Below are positions 59,303 to 64,000 of a DNA stretch of 64,000 nucleotides, piece by piece. The translations under genes were made by a program, and so were the position numbers. Where the stretch lies: contig CM029647.1 in assembly GCA_017311315.1 (NCBI GenBank), forward strand, positions 9,505,077 through 9,569,076. Reading direction: 5' to 3'. The notes below the pieces were generated by a model. That model saw only the letters and a list, made by a program, of their open reading frames with translations. It ran no database searches and was not told where the DNA came from. This stretch comes from Dendrocalamus latiflorus. Taxonomy: Eukaryota > Streptophyta > Magnoliopsida > Poales > Poaceae. The stretch's first letter is position 1. Each line of letters opens with the position of its first letter.

Positions 59303-60045
59303 GGCGAGAGGCAGATCTGGGGGGTTGGAGCGGGAGGCGGTGAGATCTGCGTTGGGGATTGCGGTGGGCAGGAGGCACCCACCCACTGCTGGTCAGACGA
59401 GGAAATCGCAAAAGGAGATCGAGGAGGCGAGGGGCGGAGCGGAGGGTGGGAGGAGGCGGTGGCGGAGCGGAGGAGCGGGGGTAGGGGGAGGTGGCGACGG
59501 AGCGGAGGAGCGGGGGGAGGCGGCGGCGGCGGCGCGGGGTGAGGAGGAGGAGGCGAGGGCGGAGCGACGGAGGAGGGAGGAGGAGGCGGCGGCGTAGCGG
59601 AGTGGTAGGGGGAGGAGGAGGCGGCGGCGGCGGTGCGGGGGGAGGAGTGCTTCTTCTCCGGCGCCACCGTCGGGGACGAAGTCTTCGAAGCCGCGGGCAC
59701 GGACCCGTTGTTCTTCGCCGAGTCGGCCGCGTGGACGACGGGGATGGTGCGCCTCTTCAGCGGGAGGAACGCGGCGCGGCGCGGGGTGGGGTAAGGAGGA
59801 GGCGGCGGTGGAGCGGGGCAGGCGGCGGCGGATGAGTGATGAGGTTTGGTCCCAGCAATCTGATCCGTTGGATCTGAGTGAGTAAGAGAAAGACAAGGTT
59901 AGATGAGATCTTGTCCCTTCATTTCAAACGTTGGTTGGGTTTGGTGGTAAATTTTTGGGTGTACTTAGGATAGCTAATGACTGTGTTGTACAATTTTCTG
60001 TGTGGCTTTAGGATTGTTTTTTAGGTGCATTATATGTGGTAGAGA
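59303..60045. repeat. GC-rich trinucleotide-repeat leader upstream of the SUT4-like fragment
   Basis: 59400-59840 is dominated by GGAGGCGGCGGCGG-type repeats. These give long but meaningless Pro/Ser- or Arg/Gly-rich frames on both strands. It probably derives from the 5' region of the captured gene. 59850-60045 is unremarkable AT-richer DNA. Confidence 0.6.
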
Positions 60046-60316
60046 TTCACATGTTGGCTGTCGGGTGGTCTGGCTCGGGCATCCATACCAAGCATACAGC
60101 CTTTGAATGGAGCTGTATCGATCGTTTAAATTGGTCGCAAAAAATGTTTAAAGGCTTGGTATTGTTAAAAAATAATTGCAATGCAAGTTGTGAAAAGTTA
60201 AGTATGAATATAATGTAAGTATAAGTATTTTTCAGGACATTCTCATGGGCTCCACTTCCATGGCACAGTGTGATTTGTTTCATTATTTCATTCTAATTGG
60301 CTTTTTTAAGGACTAA

Positions 60317-60674
60317 GAGCAACTCCAAGAGATTAGCCAAAAGAAGTATCCAAATTTAGTGATTTATCTATTCTCTAAAATGAATCTCACTCAAAAAAAC
60401 AAGACTACTCCAACAGGCTATCTAAACTAGAGGGCGCGCGGTGGGTCGCGTACGCGCAGGAATGGGGCGCAGCGTGCGGGAAGGAAACGCCGACCGCACC
60501 AAGAGGCTGGATGGTGAGCGAGGTAGGCTATCCGAAAATAGAGAGCGAAGGAGGAGGGATGGAGAGCTACTAAATTTGGAGAGTCATTTACAGAGTCTAT
60601 TGGAGACGTTTTTTCTCCAATAATAGCCAAATTTACCTTTAGAAAATGATTTAGCTCTTCTCTTGGAGTTGCTC
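60317..60674. mobile_element. MITE with GAGCAACTCCAAGAG termini
   Basis: About 358 bp with inverted ends GAGCAACTCCAAGAG and CTCTTGGAGTTGCTC. The left flank is TAA and the right flank GCT, so the target duplication is not preserved. The interior includes a GC-rich block (60430-60500) unusual for such elements. Confidence 0.8.
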
Positions 60675-61083
60675 GCTATATTAGACGAGCCAGATTTACA
60701 TAGAAGTCCTGAATTAACTTGATATTTGTGGCCCATTATCTCTTTTTAGATCTACTAAGCCGAATTAAGTAGACATTTCAAATTAAGCATATACTTTTTC
60801 CTAGCTTGGCGAGGATTGATCTTTAAGCAAATACAATTTCACATAAATGAAACCAATCAAATCAATAAAACCATGAGTACTTTTGTATTCATGTCAGTGT
60901 AGTAAGACGCAGAGAAATTACATGCACAAACAAGATGCCTCAAGTATACTGAATCATCGATACCATCAAATAAGACTCATTTTTTCAACCAATTATCCCT
61001 TTAATCCTATTATTAATTCAATTTGTGTAGGCTTGCTTGGCAAGAAAAACAGTTTGATGTGGGAATTTTGAAGGGGGCAATCG
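60675..61083. other. Intergenic DNA
   Basis: No gene or repeat is supported. Confidence 0.45.
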
Positions 61084-61086
61084 ATT

Positions 61087-61430
61087 AGAGCAAGTTTAAT
61101 AAGACTGACTGTGCTAGCTACAAGGGAATCCATGTCAGCATAGTCCTATGTGGAGGGGAGAGAAAAGGAGAGAGAGAGCCAAGCCGACTCCATGCAAGAG
61201 TCAGACTATAGCACAGGAAAAGATGCATTATCCATGCATGTACCCATAGAATTAATTGCTATACCCATGCATATATTAAATTATCAATACCTATGTATGT
61301 ATTAAATGATTGAGAGCTCTTGTGGAGACAACTTATAGCCAGCTTATTGTATGAGTTGACTGCATTATTATCTTTTGATGACATATAAATGTGTTGAAGG
61401 TAGCAGCTATCTGTACTATTAAACTTGCTC
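61087..61430. mobile_element. Tourist-like MITE, left of an abutting pair
   Basis: A 344-bp element with ends GAGCAAGTTTAATA and TATTAAACTTGCTC, flanked by TTA at 61084-61086 and 61431-61433. The second TTA is also the left target duplication of the next MITE. Confidence 0.88.
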
Positions 61431-61433
61431 TTA

Positions 61434-61716
61434 GGGCATCTTCAATGGTTATAGCTAGCAACTAACTATAAGACTTCCACATCATCTATATAGTACACAC
61501 TAAAGTTAGCATTCTAAAGAACTATCTATAAGGATAGCTATTTGATGCTTACATGCACACACAGAATTTATGGAGGCTGCCTCGTTTGGCGCTATAGACT
61601 ATCTCTAGAGCTGTAGAGAGCTGCGTTCTCTTTCTTCATTTAATATCTTCCACGTAGGACAGTTGATGACATGAACTCTCTTGTAGATAGTTGCTATAGA
61701 CCCATTGGAGATGCTC
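61434..61716. mobile_element. Tourist-like MITE, right of an abutting pair
   Basis: A 283-bp element with ends GGGCATCTTCAATGG and CCATTGGAGATGCTC, flanked by TTA at 61431-61433 and 61717-61719. It ends about 245 bp before the start codon of the OPA3-like gene, so it lies in the promoter or leader of that gene. Confidence 0.9.
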
Positions 61717-61962
61717 TTAGTCAAATCTGGAGAAACCCTTCACAAAAGTCCACTTTCCCAAGGGAGTCTGCTCTCGCCCGTTCCGTTCCGTTTCACAGGA
61801 AGTCGACCAATCAATCAGCGCCTACCTGTTGGATTCCTCGCTCCATCGAATCGAATCCCCAAAATCTCCCACGCGCATCCCCCTCTCCCACGAATCCTCC
61901 ATTCGAGGAGGAGGAGGAGGAGGAGGAGGAGCGGAGGAGGCCAAGAACCGAAGCCGCCGCCA

Positions 61963-63422
61963 ATGGTGCTGCCGGTGGCGAAGCTGGGGACGCTGTCCAA
62001 GCCCATCGTCAGCCGCCTCAAGAGCCAGGCCGCCGTCCACCCCAAGTTCCGCAACTTCATCATCAGCATCGCCCAGGTTGGGTTTCTTTATCTTCTCTCA
62101 TCTTCTTTCGAGGAAATAACTCATTTGTTACCTGTAGTTGCCTAGTTGGAAAGGAAATTATCGAATCACCCCCCGTAATTGGTTCGTGGAATTGGGATCT
62201 GATTAGGGCTACTCATCCAAAATTCCATTTCTCGGTAATGCCAAACTTACATAGTTACGTGGACGCAAATAACGATTTAAGAGGTTTTTCCCGGAGAAAT
62301 GTCTGCCTGTAAAACATAGTTTTCAGTTTGTAGTAGGATGAGTTACCCATATGGGTGGGGTATTTCCACGGAGCATGTTAAAATAGGCGATTGTTATTGG
62401 GCAAGCATTGTGTAGTGATTAATTGGCCATGACTTTGGGGAATTTAGGAAGACATGGTGTTGACTAGTTGGATTGCACATCAATCGACCATTAGTTGATA
62501 AGTTCATTGAGGGCTTCCTCTGTTTTTGAAGTTGATCAGTGGTTCATCTCCCAAGTGACTGGGGATTGATTTTGGTGGTTTTCTAACTGCCAATCTTCCA
62601 TGTCTGACTTAGGCAAGGACAAGTCAGATTATATACGGGGGATTTAGGAAAGAAATAGTTTGCCTATTTTAAAAAGGGCTCCCCTGATTTGGAAATTGAT
62701 AAGCATTTTATCTTCTGATTTTTTTTAGATTGCTTTATGATAGGTTTCACGTTTGACATGTATGCGTATGACATAGACAGAGTACAAGTCGTATATTATT
62801 TGAATCAGACAAATGAGGGAGGGTGAAACTTGAGGAGTTTTATCCTTGCCTCAGGATTATATTTGTTTGCATAGCTATGCAACTTGCTATTGATTAGTTT
62901 AGAGTAAATGAGCTAGCGCTAATTGCATTCTAGGTTCTCAGATGTATTTGTGTGTGGCGGGCAGATCCTTGAGACCTTGCTTCACTTGTGGTGGTCGAAA
63001 TAAAATGAACTGATAATAACTATAGCAACGGTTACAGATAAACCATCGTATCACCACAAACACAAAGATACAAAGGCGCATTTATGGTCATGCAACAGAT
63101 GTGGAGGTCAGGCCTTTAGATGAGAATAATGCAGTACAAGCTGCTACAGATCTCATCAGAGAAGCCTTTATCTTTTCTGTACTTTTCTAAACATTGATGA
63201 ATTTCGTGTGTCATTACATGTGCAACAACCACAGTGATATATTTGTCAGGCTGAAGAAACACTGCTGTGTTCTGTGAAAAAAGATAAATTAATTGAAATT
63301 TCAGTAAATGATACCCTATATCCTTTTGGTTATAGGTTGCCGTTGCTGCTTTAATTTTTGAGGTGCAAAGAAGTGCAAGGTCAGAGGCTAGGATGGAGAA
63401 AGCTCATAAACAGGGACTTGAG
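61963..63422 (+). CDS. OPA3-like protein (partial, continues beyond window)
   Basis: Three exons are visible: 61963-62076 (MVLPVAKLGTLSKPIVSRLK, ending SIAQ), 63038-63178 (INHRITTNTKIQRRIYGHAT, ending AFIFS) and 63336-63422 (VAVAALIFEVQRSARSEARM, ending KQGLE). All joins are phase 0 with standard GT and AG, and the frame stays open. OPA3 proteins are small mitochondrial proteins; loss of human OPA3 causes optic atrophy, and the plant role is poorly known. The N-terminus is basic and non-acidic as in a mitochondrial targeting region, followed by a hydrophobic segment at the exon 2/3 junction and a charged, likely coiled-coil tail. The remaining tail exon should lie beyond 64000. A GGA repeat (61905-61933) sits in the leader. 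Confidence 0.9.
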
Positions 63423-64000
63423 GTAGTACTTGAAAATGTCTTTCACTTTATGTCATTTCTCTATGTTGCCTTAGAGTTTGAACACGTATAGATGTGCTAT
63501 GCTAACAACCCTATACCTGCCAAAGTCTCTGCTCAATCCTACAAGGATTTTTTCCCCTCAAGAAAGAAAGAAAATCAGGACATGTAATCGATGAGCCCTT
63601 ATTGTGTAGCCAGAGATTGAAATTTGATACTTCAGAGAAAGCTCTTGTAAATGCGGTTTGGGTTCATAAAATTTATGAGTGAATACAGAGAGATATTAGA
63701 CTACCAGGAATTGAACATGATCTATGCCTAATATTAAGGTGATGGTCCATTCATGTTTTGTTACTATGATTATGCAATATGGATTTATGACTAAATGGCT
63801 GTATGGAATGCACATGCAGTAACATTGGTAATAAGCTAGAGGGTTTTATGCACCATCTTGAATGCCACCCTATGAAAACATGCCAAAGTATGTAATAACT
63901 GCATTTGCAATGAAGCTTTGCATGTGGAATGAGGGAGTTTCCATGGCCTAGGAATTAACATAAAATATAATACTGCTAATCACGGCTGATTATAGGGCGT
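63423..64000. other. Intron of the OPA3-like gene or its 3' region (to window edge)
   Basis: The GTAGTACTTG donor follows 63422. No further coding exon could be recognised before the window ends, so this is most likely intron. Confidence 0.55.

Larger units (their letters stand above)
53580..60045 (-). mobile_element. Probable Helitron carrying captured gene fragments
   Basis: Read on the minus strand, the right end shows a short GC-rich hairpin (CCGTG-loop-CACGG, 53608-53592), then GCACTATACTAG ending in CTAG at 53580, followed by T. This is the plant Helitron 3' signature. A candidate 5' end, A followed by TCTCTACC, is at 60045. Helitrons insert between A and T and make no target duplication, which fits. 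The roughly 6.5-kb interior holds fragments of at least two unrelated genes (SUT4-like, MDN1-like), both in the Helitron's own orientation, as is common for captured fragments. No Rep/helicase is present, so it would be non-autonomous. The 3' end is better supported than the 5' end. Confidence 0.6.

Noticed and set aside
59156..59896. Long frames on both strands around 59200-59900
   Set aside because: Driven by GGC/GGA trinucleotide repeats. Only the SUT4-like frame from 59302 has recognisable protein sequence.

Overview
This window is nuclear DNA from a grass, most likely rice or a close Oryza relative. The evidence is grass-type genes with short phase-consistent introns, a strong GC rise at the 5' ends of genes, Tourist-like MITEs with TTA target duplications, CACTA elements, and a Tekay/Del-type gypsy retrotransposon with 3.4-kb LTRs. 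Species is an inference. No bacterial genes, tRNA, rRNA or CRISPR were seen.

Layout. (1) 1-6217, minus: a BTB/POZ plus leucine-rich-repeat gene of the FBL11 type, reconstructed as 16 exons and cut by the left edge. (2) 7978-9046 and 14137-15287, minus: two tandem root-cap-domain secreted protein genes with the same single intron, separated by about 5 kb of repeat debris. (3) 15703-17756: a complete non-autonomous CACTA element with a 3-bp target duplication. (4) 18729-32457: a complete, very young LTR retrotransposon with a 5-bp duplication GTGTC, two 3400-bp LTRs, an extra ORF before gag (ORF0), and a single intact 1571-aa gag-pol with a C-terminal chromodomain. (5) 32.5-46.5 kb: a graveyard of LTR fragments, a CACTA end, a long TACA microsatellite, MITEs, and both genes of a decayed PIF/Harbinger transposon. 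(6) 50349-52055, plus: an intact INDETERMINATE-domain (IDD) zinc-finger transcription factor gene. (7) 53580-60045, minus: a probable Helitron carrying pieces of a midasin (MDN1) gene and a sucrose transporter (SUT4-like) gene. (8) 60.3-61.7 kb: three MITEs, two of them abutting on one shared TTA. (9) 61963 onward, plus: an OPA3-like gene running off the right edge.

The cellular genes are unrelated housekeeping or developmental genes and form no pathway. Most of the biological novelty lies in the mobile DNA. The strongest unexplained signal is at 23728-24001, between ORF0 and gag-pol of the retrotransposon. It is a run of eleven consecutive small hairpins, partly duplicated with a 110-bp period, in which arms change in a compensating way; this is the signature of a selected RNA or DNA structure. 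A second signal is a splice-acceptor-like site followed by an acidic reading frame near the LTR 3' end, recognisable in three separate LTR copies in the window. Two first introns (FBL11 and IDD) use GC instead of GT donors.
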